Source of the DNA: Muribaculaceae bacterium
Lineage (GTDB): Bacteria > Bacteroidota > Bacteroidia > Bacteroidales > Muribaculaceae
Assembly: GCA_017557665.1 (NCBI GenBank)
Contig: JAFYYI010000065.1
Location: 140,036 to 204,035 of the forward strand
DNA length: 64,000 bases
Direction: 5' to 3'
Shown here in pieces: positions 23,654 to 33,014 of the stretch; position 1 is the stretch's first letter, and each line of letters starts with the position of its first letter. The translations under genes and the position numbers were made by a program. Under the pieces are notes generated by a model that worked only from the letters and a program-made list of their open reading frames with translations, did no database searches and was not told the DNA's origin.

Positions 23654-26604
23654 TTTTGGGGTGTTGTGACTTCGTTTACCAGATAGACGATGCTCTGGTA
23701 GGGGATGCCACCATTGGTCTCGAGACCCACCTCACAGGTGCGGCTGTTGCTGTATCCCATCTCGATGCGGTTATCCTCCAGTTGGCGGCGCAGTTTCCTC
23801 AATGCCCAGCGGTTGACCTCGGGATGCGTCCAGCCACGATCCCCGGCAAAGCCACAACAACCCACGCCCTCGGGCAGGAAGACATTATTGCTACATAATT
23901 GCGCCAGGCTGGTCATCTTGTCCACCAGGCCCATTTCGCGCGTGGAACAGGTGAAATGCAGGGCGATGCGGCGGTCGGTAGGCGTGAACTCAAGGCGTTC
24001 ACGCAGGTATTCCCAGATGAATTCCACAGGCTCGTACAACTGCATGCGGCTGATACATTTCCTCAAGCGATGCAGACAGGGGCTTTGGTCACACATCACG
24101 GGGCACTTGCCTTGTTCACTGGCTTGCCACAGAGCCTCATCAAGTTCTGCGGTTTTCTTGTCAGCGATGTCGAGCATACCCTTGGACTCCCAGATGGTGC
24201 CGCAGCACATCTTTTCCAGTCCCTCTGGGAAAATGACCTCGTAGCCCGCCTTACGGCACAGTTGCACCATCTCATCGACGAGCGAGTTCTTCACGGGCGA
24301 GCCTTTGGACAGACCCATTGTCTGATTGATGCACGATGGGAAATAGACCACCTTGAGGTCACACTCTCCTACCCTGCCAGCCTTTGGCTGACGGGCTTTT
24401 CCCGGCATGGCGGGTGTCCACAAGGGCAGTCCCGCCTTGTGCATGGCGCCGGAAACGCCCTTCATGGCCGATGTGCCGAGGACGTTGTGACCCAAGCGCG
24501 CCACATCCAGCGTGAAACGCAGGCCGCTCTTAATGCCCGCAAAATGACGTGCTGCAAAGTCGCCTGCCTTATAGCCCATGCTGCCCTGTGGCAAGTTTTC
24601 CTGACGCACGAGGTGTGTCAGGTCGGCAACATTGATTTTCATCGGGCAGGACGTGGCGCACAGGCCATCTCCCGCGCACGTCTGGTCGCCCTGATAACGG
24701 TATTGCTTGATGAGGGTTGCCAGGCGCTTGGGATTCTCGCCCGTCTCACGCAGGTGGGATATCTCGCGCTGGATAACGATGCGCTGACGTGACGAGAGGG
24801 TCAGGCCGCAGGTCAAGCAGTTGACCTCACAGAAGCCGCACTCGATGCACTTGTTGGCCTTAAGGACGCCCTCAACAGTCTCGCGCATGCTGTCGTAGTG
24901 CTCGCTTGCAGTGGTGGCCATTTCCAGGCCTCTCCTCTTCAATTCGGGCAGGGGCTTGAAATGCTTGATGAAACACTCGGGGTCGTCGTTGAAGATGACC
25001 CCTGGATTGAGCAGATAGTTCGGGTCAAAAATCTCCTTCAGTTCCCGCATGGCGGCAAAGGCTTCCTCGCCCCACTCATACTTTACAAAGGGCGCCATGT
25101 TGCGGCCCGTGCCGTGCTCGGCCTTCAATGAACCGTCATATTTCTCGACCACGAGGCGCGCCACGTCACGCATCATCGCGGCATAGCGCTGCACCTCGCT
25201 CTCGTCACTGAAGAGTTGGTTGATGATGAAATGGTAATTGCCCTCAAAGGCGTGGCCGTAGATGCAGGCATCCTTATAGCCATGGTCAGCGATGAGTTTT
25301 TGCAGTTTGACAGTGGCCTCGGGCAGGTCCTCGACGGCAAATGCCACGTCCTCGATGAGACAAGAGGTGCCCACGGGACGCGCGCCGCCCACGCTGGGGA
25401 AAATTCCCGAGCGAATAGCCCAATACTTGCCATAGACCGCAGGGTCGGTAGTGAACTCTACGGGGATATAGGTCTTGAACTGCGACAGGCAATCGGTAAT
25501 CGTGTCGATGCGGTGCTGCAGGTCGTCGGGCGTCATGGCCTTGGTCTCGGTGAGGATGGCAGTCAGGTTGTGGTAGTCGCCAGGCTCCACACCCTCAATC
25601 TTGCCCGCATCCACATCCTGCTTGTACTGCAGATAGACAGGGTCATCGACCGAGGCCAGCGACAGGTAGTCGAGCATTTCGGCACTCTTGACCATCAGGT
25701 TCTCCTCGCTCATGGTGATATCGGCCTCGCTGGACTTCAACTGCTTGAGTGCAACAACGGCTTCACAACTCTCCTTCATCGTGAAGAAGTAGAGCATCGC
25801 CGAGGCTTTGCAAGGATAGTCATGCAGCGTGCGCATCGTCACCTGGCTGATGAAAGCCAGCGTACCCTCGCTGCCCACCACGCAGTGGGCGATGATGTCA
25901 AACGGGTCGTCATAGGCGACAAAGGGCCGCAGGTTCAGACCCGTGACGTTCTTGATGCTGTATTTCTTGCGGATGCGGTCGGCCAGCGGCTGATTCTTGC
26001 GGATACGGTCGCGCAGGGCCTCAATTTTTGCGATAAACTCAGGATGGGATTTTTTGAAAGCCTCGCGGCTTGCGGCGTCGCCCGTGTCAAGCACGGTGCC
26101 ATCGGGCAACACCAGACGTGCCGACAGGAGCATGCGGTCACTGTTGGCATGCGTGCCGCAGTTCATGCCCGAGGCATTGTTGGCGACAATGCCGCCCACC
26201 ATAGCCGAACCGATGCTGGCGGGGTCAGGCGGGAAAACACGTCCAAAGGGTTTAAGGATCTGATTCACTTTAGCGCCCACGATACCGGGTTGCAGGGTGA
26301 TGCTCTCGGCATCTGCCGCGACATGATACTCCTCCCAGTTTTTGCCGGCGACGATGAGGATACTGTCGCTCACGCTTTGGCCTGAGAGCGATGTGCCGGC
26401 CGCACGAAAGGTGAACGGCAAGCCATACTTGCTAGCTGTTTTTACAATCAGCGACACCTCGGCCTCGTCCTTGGCACGGATGACCACCTTAGGTGTCAAT
26501 CGGTAAAAACTCGCGTCGGTTCCCCACGCCAATGTCCGCAACTCGTCGGTGTAAACCCGCTCACGGGGCAGCACCGCTTGCATATCCTTCAAGAACTTTT
26601 CCAT
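23638..26604 (-). CDS. FAD-binding and iron-sulfur oxidoreductase (D-lactate / glycolate dehydrogenase type)
   Basis: Large fused enzyme of about 988 residues. The N-terminal half is a vanillyl-alcohol-oxidase-fold FAD domain ('PFTFRAAGTSLSGQSVSDSI' near residue 60 and 'FGRVFPPDPASIGSAMVGG'), followed by the FAD-linked C-terminal cap ('AEHGTGRN'). From about residue 575 come iron-sulfur motifs 'CIECGFCEVNCLTC' and 'CAGDGLCATSCP', then two CCG-type cysteine-rich domains ('CCGTIWES', 'GCCGFAGDRGW'). This is the Dld/GlcD-GlcF fusion that oxidises D-lactate, 2-hydroxyglutarate or glycolate and passes electrons to quinone. ATG 26604 matches the family; the frame from 26631 is longer without reason. 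Which 2-hydroxyacid is used cannot be told. Confidence 0.88.
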   Translation of the reverse strand: MEKFLKDMQAVLPRERVYTDELRTLAWGTDASFYRLTPKVVIRAKDEAEVSLIVKTASKYGLPFTFRAAGTSLSGQSVSDSILIVAGKNWEEYHVAADAESITLQPGIVGAKVNQILKPFGRVFPPDPASIGSAMVGGIVANNASGMNCGTHANSDRMLLSARLVLPDGTVLDTGDAASREAFKKSHPEFIAKIEALRDRIRKNQPLADRIRKKYSIKNVTGLNLRPFVAYDDPFDIIAHCVVGSEGTLAFISQVTMRTLHDYPCKASAMLYFFTMKESCEAVVALKQLKSSEADITMSEENLMVKSAEMLDYLSLASVDDPVYLQYKQDVDAGKIEGVEPGDYHNLTAILTETKAMTPDDLQHRIDTITDCLSQFKTYIPVEFTTDPAVYGKYWAIRSGIFPSVGGARPVGTSCLIEDVAFAVEDLPEATVKLQKLIADHGYKDACIYGHAFEGNYHFIINQLFSDESEVQRYAAMMRDVARLVVEKYDGSLKAEHGTGRNMAPFVKYEWGEEAFAAMRELKEIFDPNYLLNPGVIFNDDPECFIKHFKPLPELKRRGLEMATTASEHYDSMRETVEGVLKANKCIECGFCEVNCLTCGLTLSSRQRIVIQREISHLRETGENPKRLATLIKQYRYQGDQTCAGDGLCATSCPMKINVADLTHLVRQENLPQGSMGYKAGDFAARHFAGIKSGLRFTLDVARLGHNVLGTSAMKGVSGAMHKAGLPLWTPAMPGKARQPKAGRVGECDLKVVYFPSCINQTMGLSKGSPVKNSLVDEMVQLCRKAGYEVIFPEGLEKMCCGTIWESKGMLDIADKKTAELDEALWQASEQGKCPVMCDQSPCLHRLRKCISRMQLYEPVEFIWEYLRERLEFTPTDRRIALHFTCSTREMGLVDKMTSLAQLCSNNVFLPEGVGCCGFAGDRGWTHPEVNRWALRKLRRQLEDNRIEMGYSNSRTCEVGLETNGGIPYQSIVYLVNEVTTPQKSNNV

Positions 26605-26634
26605 AGCTACAAAATTAATAAAAAACAGCAAGAA

Positions 26635-26934
26635 CTAATAGTACTTAATGGGAAATTCATCCGTCAAGGTGAGTTCGCCGCCCCAAGAGTCACGGTAGAC
26701 GATGGGGATGTCGCGATAGGCTTCGGGAATCTTGAGCACCTCCACCCTGCTCCATCGCGGCGTGCCGTAATCAAAAGACTTGCCTGACAGAATCAGGGTA
26801 TTGCCGGCATAATCATACTCGTAAAAGCCACCTCCCAAGCAGTCCTCGTGCGGCATGAGCAGGTCACGATGCAACGTCACCATGCCCAGACGCAGGTGAC
26901 CGCTGCTGGTAATGATGAACTTGGGATGCTCCAT
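26635..26934 (-). CDS. Small conserved-type protein of unknown function
   Basis: Protein of 99 residues, without leader or membrane segment. The sequence is beta-rich ('KFIITSSGHLRLGMVTLHRD', 'GNTLILSGKSFDYG', 'RVEVLKIPEAYRDI') with one cysteine. I recognise no family; the start 'MEHPKFIITSSGHLRLG' looks like that of small Bacteroidales proteins with a beta-barrel-like fold. It lies between a CotH gene (22-base gap) and the flavoprotein gene (30-base gap) on the same strand, so it shares their transcript. Coding is supported by codon usage like its neighbours and by the tight spacing. Confidence 0.55.
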   Translation of the reverse strand: MEHPKFIITSSGHLRLGMVTLHRDLLMPHEDCLGGGFYEYDYAGNTLILSGKSFDYGTPRWSRVEVLKIPEAYRDIPIVYRDSWGGELTLTDEFPIKYY

Positions 26935-26956
26935 AACAAGGTTGAAGAGATAATGC

Positions 26957-28582
26957 CTAAATGGTATTCAAGATGTAGTTGATGAGCTCCATGACATCCG
27001 AGATATTGACCTCCTTGTCGCCATTGTAGTCGGAGCGCTCATATTCTTCTGGAGTATAGGTACCATTAAGGATGATGTTAATCAACTCATTGACATCCGA
27101 TATGTTAATCTGTCCGTCGCCGTTCACATCACCGGGTTCATAGGTGGGAGCAGGTGGCGTGTAGCCCAGTTGGGCATCCATCCAAGCGATACGCTCCGTA
27201 ATCCACTCTTTCATGAAAGTGATTTCCTCTTCATAGCTGTTGGCGACAAAGTAGTTAGGCCAAAGCCAGGTACCCCAGCGCGGCCAGGCTTGGGTATTAC
27301 GTGCCTCGGCACCACAACAGGTGACCTCATTGGCCAGCGAGTCGACTGTTGCCATGAAGCGGTCGTATTGCAGATTAGCTTCTCTCCACTGGGCCCAACG
27401 CGCCTTGCGGTCGGCCACATAGACCTTGTCGATATTCATTCTGTACCACCAGAATGGTATCAGATGGTCTCCACGCTTATGGAGGTACGGATTCAGCCTG
27501 TAAACCCAGGTGTTGGTCATGTAACCCTGATTATGACGGCAGTTGCCGAATGCGAGATTCATGTCCCAAACCACCATTTTGAAACGCGTGTCAACGCTGT
27601 CGCGACGTTTATAAAACTTGCCGCTCAGTCGATAGGCGTCCATATTGTGACACACTTCCATGGTCAACTGATAGTCCATAAACGACTGGACATCCACAAG
27701 TCGGCGATATCCAACCACCGGGTCGCGGAACTTGGACGACGCATACAAACTCTCCATCTCGTCAATAGCCGAATGGATGTAAGCGATTTGAGCCGGCGTC
27801 ATATCCTCATAGTCGGGTGACTGGTACTGAAAATATATGAATGACGTAGAGTCGTTATAGGAATAGCCGTTATTATCCACCGGCCTGTATTTAGAAACAT
27901 AAACCGGACCTTCGGGGGCGCCGACCTCCATCAAATAGCCACCTGTGAGGGCATCACCTTCCTCGCCCGGGTCATCCAGATTCAGACGGTATTTGCCCTT
28001 GGAGACCACTTCACACATGACAAAGATGCCGTAGTAGATACCGTCAAGATAGACCTCGCACAAGCGTCCTTGAGGCGTGTACTCCATCCAGGGGCGAGCT
28101 ACCTCAAAGCCCAGCAGGTCGCGAATCATGCTGCGGTCGGAATAAGGTGCCAGCATTGCCCACTTGTTATCCTTACCCATACCGAGGATGGAAACTTTCT
28201 TCTTATCCATTTCCACACCGTCCTCAAGCGGCTTGCTCAACGTGCGGAACTGATAAGGTTTCTTGTCACTCAGGCTATAAGATGAATTGCCGCGATAGCG
28301 CAGGGCGATGTAGCCCTCGTAATCGATATGCTGGCCCGGATGAGCAATGGTATCACCATAATTGAGCTGTCCCTGGCCGTTGTGAATAATCTTCATGCGG
28401 GCCGAGACATAATCTTCACGCTGGATAGTCACGCCATCCACATCAATCCACACAATAGGCAGGTTGGTAGAGTCAATGACCACCGTCTGATCATCGGGCG
28501 GAAAATTGGCGGGATCTTGAGCATGAACGGCAAGACCTGCGGTCGTCACCAGCAGCAAAGTCAGCAATAAAAGTCGTTTCAT
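26957..28582 (-). CDS. CotH-type kinase with C-terminal dockerin-like repeats, secreted
   Basis: Exported protein of about 541 residues. After the leader ('MKRLLLLTLLLVTTAGLAVHA') is a CotH kinase domain (about 60-440): 'YIALRYRGNSSY' and 'KKPYQFRTL', the 'GKDNKWAMLAPYSDRSM' loop, 'DGIYYGIFVMCEVV', and 'FKMVVWDMNLAFGN' carrying the conserved Asp pair expected to bind metal-ATP. The end has two calcium-binding loops of dockerin type I, 'GDVNGDGQINISDVNELI' and 'SDYNGDKEVNISDVMELI'. CotH proteins phosphorylate serine in secreted or spore-coat proteins. ATG 28582 is taken for the leader; a start at 28693 would overlap the next gene. Confidence 0.82.
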   Translation of the reverse strand: MKRLLLLTLLLVTTAGLAVHAQDPANFPPDDQTVVIDSTNLPIVWIDVDGVTIQREDYVSARMKIIHNGQGQLNYGDTIAHPGQHIDYEGYIALRYRGNSSYSLSDKKPYQFRTLSKPLEDGVEMDKKKVSILGMGKDNKWAMLAPYSDRSMIRDLLGFEVARPWMEYTPQGRLCEVYLDGIYYGIFVMCEVVSKGKYRLNLDDPGEEGDALTGGYLMEVGAPEGPVYVSKYRPVDNNGYSYNDSTSFIYFQYQSPDYEDMTPAQIAYIHSAIDEMESLYASSKFRDPVVGYRRLVDVQSFMDYQLTMEVCHNMDAYRLSGKFYKRRDSVDTRFKMVVWDMNLAFGNCRHNQGYMTNTWVYRLNPYLHKRGDHLIPFWWYRMNIDKVYVADRKARWAQWREANLQYDRFMATVDSLANEVTCCGAEARNTQAWPRWGTWLWPNYFVANSYEEEITFMKEWITERIAWMDAQLGYTPPAPTYEPGDVNGDGQINISDVNELINIILNGTYTPEEYERSDYNGDKEVNISDVMELINYILNTI

Positions 28583-28667
28583 GTTTATAATCATTGAATT
28601 AGGGCGCAAAATTAAACAAAAAAAACAATTAAATGTCCCACTTATGTCCAAAAAACGCCAAAATGCC

Positions 28668-30293
28668 TCAATTCCCGTCATTCCAGCCACCATTCAAGAT
28701 GTAGCTGATCAGCTTAGTGACGTCTGAGATGTTGACGAGATGATCGCCATTGCAGTCGGCAGCTTCCAGGTCCAAGCCGGCAGCATCATTGTTCAAGACG
28801 TAATTAATCAGTGCTATCGCGTCACTGATGTTGATGTCACCGTCACAGTTCACATCGCCGCGCAAGAAGGCATTCGGGTCGAAGCCCAGTTGCTCATCCA
28901 TCCAGGCAATGCGGTCGGTGAGCCATTGCTTGAGGTAAGCGACCTCGTCCTGGTAGTCGCTGGCGATATAGTAGTTAGGCCACACATACTCTCCCCATCG
29001 GGGCCATGCCCTGCTGTTGCGTTGCTCAGCGCCATGCGAGGTGAGCACCGATGCCAGGGAGTCCACGGTCGCCATGATGCGGTCCTCGCGCAGGTTGTTG
29101 CGCCTGTATTGAGCCCAACGGGCTTTAAAGGCGGCAATGTATTCAGGGTCGGTGTTGAGTTTATACCACCAGAACGGTATCAACTGCGGGTCGCCCTGAT
29201 TGTTGAGCGTGTTGTTATTCTTGTAAATCCACGTGTTGGTGCGCCAACCATTGTAGTAGTCGGCATTGCCATAGGCCAGGTTCATGTCCCAAACAACCAT
29301 CTTGAAACGCGCGTCCTCACTGTCCCGACGCTTGAAAAACTTGCCGCTCAAGCGGTACCCGTCCACGTTGTGCCCCAGTTCCATGGCAATCTGGTAATCG
29401 ATGAAGTTCTGCACATCCAGGTAGTTGGTGTAGTCACGTGAGCCAGTAGGCCGGTAGCTCCACAAGGTGGACTCCATCTGATCAATGCGCCCGTTGATGT
29501 AGGCAACCTGGTCCTGGGTCATTTCCTCATAGTCGGGCGACTTGTACTGGAAATGGATGTACTGGTTGTTATAGCGAGTTCCGGTACTGCTAACAGGATG
29601 ATATTTAGAAGTATACACCACCTCGTTCTCGGTACGGTTCACCTCCATGATGTAACCGCCCGTGAGTTCGTCGCCCGACTCGCCTGGGTCGGGGATATTA
29701 ATGCGGTGCTTGCCCTTGGAGACCACCTCGGTGAGGACATACACGCCATAATAGATGCCGTCAAGAAACAGTTCGCAGTAGCGGCCTTGGGGCGTGTATT
29801 CCATCCACGGCTTCGAGACTTCAAAGGCCAGCAGGTCACGCATCATGCTTTTGTCGGCAAAGGGGGCCAGCAGGACCCAGTTGTTGTCCTTGCCCATATC
29901 CAGGATGTTCACCTTTACCTTAGTCCCGCCCTCTTCCAGAGGTTTGTCAATCGGACGGAAAGAATAGGGTTTCTTATCACTGGCACTGAATGACGAGCTG
30001 CCACGGTAACGTATCGCCACATAGCCCTCATAGTCGATGGTCTGCCCGGGATGGGCCACCGTGTCGGCATAATTGAGCCGGCCGTCACCATTGTGGATAA
30101 TCTTCATGCGTGCCGTGATGCGCTCATCACGGTCAATGATGTTCCCGTCCACATCAATCCACACGATGGGCAGATTGGTGGAATCCAGTTCCACATATTC
30201 GTAGTCGGGCGGATAGTTCCACCATGACCAGGCACGGGCAGTTCCTGACAGCGCCAACACCGCCACAGCAAGCAATAAAAGTCGTTTCATCAT
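28668..30293 (-). CDS. CotH-type kinase with C-terminal dockerin-like repeats, secreted (second copy)
   Basis: Paralogue of the gene just downstream, 541 residues, exported ('MMKRLLLLAVAVLALSGTARA'). The kinase core has the same landmarks, 'YVAIRYRGSSSF', 'KKPYSFRPI', 'GKDNNWVLLAPFADKSM', 'DGIYYGVYVLTEVV' and 'FKMVVWDMNLAYGN'. The tail again shows two dockerin loops, 'GDVNCDGDINISDAIALI' and 'ADCNGDHLVNISDVTKLI', separated by a slightly longer insert. Two tandem copies plus a third at 48903 suggest a local expansion. TACCTTTG at 30321-30328 (minus strand) fits a promoter, though I see no good TTG at the right distance. Confidence 0.82.
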   Translation of the reverse strand: MMKRLLLLAVAVLALSGTARAWSWWNYPPDYEYVELDSTNLPIVWIDVDGNIIDRDERITARMKIIHNGDGRLNYADTVAHPGQTIDYEGYVAIRYRGSSSFSASDKKPYSFRPIDKPLEEGGTKVKVNILDMGKDNNWVLLAPFADKSMMRDLLAFEVSKPWMEYTPQGRYCELFLDGIYYGVYVLTEVVSKGKHRINIPDPGESGDELTGGYIMEVNRTENEVVYTSKYHPVSSTGTRYNNQYIHFQYKSPDYEEMTQDQVAYINGRIDQMESTLWSYRPTGSRDYTNYLDVQNFIDYQIAMELGHNVDGYRLSGKFFKRRDSEDARFKMVVWDMNLAYGNADYYNGWRTNTWIYKNNNTLNNQGDPQLIPFWWYKLNTDPEYIAAFKARWAQYRRNNLREDRIMATVDSLASVLTSHGAEQRNSRAWPRWGEYVWPNYYIASDYQDEVAYLKQWLTDRIAWMDEQLGFDPNAFLRGDVNCDGDINISDAIALINYVLNNDAAGLDLEAADCNGDHLVNISDVTKLISYILNGGWNDGN

Positions 30294-30366
30294 TATAATC
30301 TTCTTTCTCGGTAGTCGCTACAAAGGTACAATAAAGTTTGACCTCTTGTATTGATTTTTTTTATTT

Positions 30367-31299
30367 TTATTCCGAATGGGTGGAAGGGGAAGGGTTGTTG
30401 CGAGGGTGGTGGGTGAGGATTTCGTCGCGCAGGCGGGAGCGGTCGATGTGGACGTAAATCTCGGTGGTCGTGATGCTCTCGTGGCCGAGCATCTGCTGGA
30501 TGGCGCGCAGGTTGGCACCGCCCTCAAGCAGATGGGTGGCAAAGCTGTGGCGCAGGGTGTGGGGGCTGATGACCTTGCGGATGCCGGCCAACTCGCACAA
30601 CTGCTTGACAATGTGAAAAATCATCTGGCGGGTGAGCATGGCGCCACGACGGTTCAGGAAGAGGATGTCCTCGCTACCACGTTGGGCGACCTGATGGGTG
30701 CGCGTCTGTTCCAGATAGAGGTTGATTTGCTCAATGGCAACGGGCGAGATGGGCACCAGGCGCTGCTTGTTACCCTTACCCTGAATAACGACATAGCGTT
30801 CCTCCAAGTAGAGTTGGGAGAGTTGCAAGGTCACCAGTTCGCTCACGCGCAGCCCGCAGCAGTAGAGCGTCTCGATGATGGCACGGTTGCGCTGGCCTTC
30901 GGCCTTGGACATGTCGATACAGGCTATCATCGCGTCAATCTCGGCGATGGAGAGCACCTCGGGCAGGTGACGTCCTATCTTAGGCGTGATTAGCAGTTCG
31001 GTGGGGTCAGTGTCCATATATCCCTCCAAACGCAGGAATTTATAGAAACCCTTCACGCCACTGATGATGCGCGCTTGGGAACGTGGCTGGATACCCACAT
31101 CCTGCAGGGTGCAGATGAAGCGCTCCAGGTCGTCGGTCGTGGCTCGCTCAATGCCAACACCGGCATCCGCTAAATAACGCGTCAACTTGTCGACATCGTT
31201 ACTGTAGGCTTGAGCGGTGTTGGCGCTCATGCCCTTCTCAAGAGTGAGGTGCCCAAGGAAGCGCTGCTTCACGTCTGCTATGTCGGTGATGTCTCGCAA
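30367..31299 (-). CDS. xerD: Tyrosine recombinase, XerD type
   Basis: Site-specific recombinase of 310 residues, the usual length of XerC/XerD. It has an N-terminal SAM-like core-binding domain ('RFLGHLTLEKGMSANTAQAY') and a catalytic domain with all residues in place: Arg in 'CCGLRVSELVTL', Lys in 'VVIQGKGNKQRLVP', His-x-x-Arg in 'SPHTLRHSFATHLL', His in 'MLGHESITTTEIY' and the nucleophile Tyr in the same segment. XerD with XerC resolves chromosome dimers at dif. Bacteroidota XerD genes are often located as here, alone, so I use the name; a role as a mobile-element integrase seems less likely since no element borders are seen. Downstream is a small gap to the CotH gene. Confidence 0.8.
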   Translation of the reverse strand: MRDITDIADVKQRFLGHLTLEKGMSANTAQAYSNDVDKLTRYLADAGVGIERATTDDLERFICTLQDVGIQPRSQARIISGVKGFYKFLRLEGYMDTDPTELLITPKIGRHLPEVLSIAEIDAMIACIDMSKAEGQRNRAIIETLYCCGLRVSELVTLQLSQLYLEERYVVIQGKGNKQRLVPISPVAIEQINLYLEQTRTHQVAQRGSEDILFLNRRGAMLTRQMIFHIVKQLCELAGIRKVISPHTLRHSFATHLLEGGANLRAIQQMLGHESITTTEIYVHIDRSRLRDEILTHHPRNNPSPSTHSE

Positions 31300-31303
31300 T
31301 TTT

Positions 31304-31352
31304 TAATGAGGAATTAGGAATGAGGAATTAGAAATTAGAAATGAGGAATTAG
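31304..31352. repeat. GAATTAG heptad array (first part of a two-part array)
   Basis: Seven units with a strict 7-base period run from 31304: TAATGAG, GAATTAG, GAATGAG, GAATTAG, AAATTAG, AAATGAG, GAATTAG. The minus strand, on which both flanking genes lie, reads CTAATTC/CTCATTC. It sits directly before the recombinase start. Confidence 0.8.
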
Positions 31353-31357
31353 GAATT

Positions 31358-31437
31358 CTAGATGATCTAGATTGTCTAGAGTTTCTAGAAACTAGGGACT
31401 AGAAACTAGAGACTAGGAACTAAGGACCAGAAACTGA
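31358..31437. repeat. CTAG repeat array overlapping the serine-hydrolase stop
   Basis: CTAG begins at 31358, 31367, 31376, 31385 (9-base steps), then 31392, 31399, 31406, 31413, with CTAA at 31420 and decayed units at 31427 and 31434 (7-base steps). The stop of the serine-hydrolase gene (minus-strand TAG, 31420-31422) is one of the units, and its last five codons lie in the array. Confidence 0.8.
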
Positions 31438-33009
31438 AACCCCGCGAATGGTGTCGGTCAGCAACGGGTCATAGTTGTCGTTGGCGATGACCGTGATGTG
31501 ATCGCCCTCGGGGTGGATTTTCAAGCGGCGGTTGTCGCCTCCGTCCAGCCAGTCCACACGCATGACCAGGGTATCGCCTTGCCAAGCATAGGCCGCAGCA
31601 CTGGTAAACGGCCGCTTGGTGCCCACAAGTTGCTCAAAACTCTCCATGATGTAGATGGGACGCTCATCGCTGGTGGTGATGCGCCACTCTCCGCAAGCAG
31701 CAACGGCACGCAACGATCCACGATGGTCTGTCATGGTGAACACGCGGTCGTCACCCTGTGAAGTCACCTCAATGGACTTGACCCCTAAGAGGTTTTCCTC
31801 AAGCTCAATCGTTGACCCTAACAACTGGTTTTCCAACGGATGCGTCGGCGAGCCATCTGGAAGCGCTATTGCCCATGGCTTGAGAGGTTGTGCCTTGGGG
31901 ATTTCTCCGGTAATGAGGGGCACGATGAGATGGTCATAGATGACATTGAGTTCCACGCCGTAGTTGGCTGCACGGCCATTGACCACAATCACCATGTCGA
32001 GACTGGGGATGACGTCGATGAGCTGCCCGCCATAGCCTGTCGCAAAATAAGATTCGGCTCGGGGCTGCTGGATGGACTTCGTCTGGTATCCATAGCCCAG
32101 GTAATAGTCATCAATGTTATACCCTGTGAACCAGGAGCGAATGGAGTGCCAAATTGAGCGCAGGAATTTCAAGATCTCCTCCCACCACGTCAATTCGGGT
32201 TCGGGCACCTCGCGCGTGCTGATGAGGCGCTGACTCATGTCATGGACCCAACTGCTGCTGATGAGTTGCTGGCCGTTCCATTCTCCCTCTTGCAACAGGA
32301 GCAGACCTATCTTGGCCTCGCTCTCGGCTTGGAGGCGCAACCCCCACCCTGCCGTCTCAACGCTGTCGGGCGCCAGTTCCCAGTCACATTCGGTGATATG
32401 GAGGGGTGTGAAAATGCGTTCCCTGACGTATTCCAACACCGATTTGCCCGTCACTCTCGTGACAATCATGGCCAGGGCATGGGTACACATCGAGTCGTAG
32501 TGGAACAGCTGTCCTGGCGTATCAAAATCGCCCTGGAACCACACCGAAAGCCAGTCACCATCGCGCTCCAGGATACTCAAGTCCTCCAGGCGCCCCGAGG
32601 CCATCATCAACAGATTGCGCACCGTGAGACTGTCAAGCGCGGGCGACAAGGTGGCGGGCATCTTGTCGCGCAAATATTTGGATACCTTGTCATCGACCGA
32701 CAGCAGGCCATCGTCCACGGCGAGCCCCACGGCGAGGGCCGTCACCGTCTTGCTGGCGCTGTAGAGCGTGTGCAATTGTTCGGCCCGATAAGGAGCTGTG
32801 TGCAACTCACCGATGACCTTGCCGTGACGCAGCACCATGAGGTGATGCACGTCCACATCGGGCAAGGTGTAAATTTCCTGATAGAAATGGTTGAGCAATG
32901 CCGTATCAACACCCTCGGCCTCGGGAGTGCTACGCGGCAGTTCGCCCACCTGGGCATTAACGCCCAGGCTCAAGCCCAAAAGCAATATGACCAACAAGTG
33001 ACGCATCAT
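31420..33009 (-). CDS. Class-C beta-lactamase-like serine hydrolase, secreted
   Basis: Exported protein of 529 residues (leader to about 'LGVNAQ'). The penicillin-binding/beta-lactamase fold is seen in 'LYSASKTVTALAVG' (Ser-x-x-Lys nucleophile motif, about residue 85), 'FHYDSMCTHALAMIVTRVTG' at the place of the Tyr-x-Asn motif but here Tyr-Asp-Ser, and 'FATGYGGQLIDVIPS' at the third motif. These features fit esterases, D-Ala carboxypeptidases or muramyl amidases of the AmiE/YbbE type more than true beta-lactamases. A C-terminal beta-rich domain of about 150 residues follows. It is five bases from a paralogue and near NamZ, pointing to cell-wall fragments. The last residues come from repeat DNA. 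Confidence 0.8.
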   Translation of the reverse strand: MMRHLLVILLLGLSLGVNAQVGELPRSTPEAEGVDTALLNHFYQEIYTLPDVDVHHLMVLRHGKVIGELHTAPYRAEQLHTLYSASKTVTALAVGLAVDDGLLSVDDKVSKYLRDKMPATLSPALDSLTVRNLLMMASGRLEDLSILERDGDWLSVWFQGDFDTPGQLFHYDSMCTHALAMIVTRVTGKSVLEYVRERIFTPLHITECDWELAPDSVETAGWGLRLQAESEAKIGLLLLQEGEWNGQQLISSSWVHDMSQRLISTREVPEPELTWWEEILKFLRSIWHSIRSWFTGYNIDDYYLGYGYQTKSIQQPRAESYFATGYGGQLIDVIPSLDMVIVVNGRAANYGVELNVIYDHLIVPLITGEIPKAQPLKPWAIALPDGSPTHPLENQLLGSTIELEENLLGVKSIEVTSQGDDRVFTMTDHRGSLRAVAACGEWRITTSDERPIYIMESFEQLVGTKRPFTSAAAYAWQGDTLVMRVDWLDGGDNRRLKIHPEGDHITVIANDNYDPLLTDTIRGVSVSGP

Positions 33010-33014
33010 GATGG

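Noticed and set aside
25216..26385. 389-codon open frame antisense to the flavoprotein gene
   Set aside because: The opposite strand holds the FAD-binding motifs; the antisense product is low in motif content and rich in His, Gln and Val, typical of a shadow.
30367..31299. XerD-like gene considered as integrase of a mobile element
   Set aside because: No att-like direct repeats, cargo or other mobility genes flank it, and length and motifs fit the housekeeping recombinase.
31304..31437. Heptad array considered as a CRISPR array
   Set aside because: Units are 7-9 bases without spacers, and no cas gene is present in the window.
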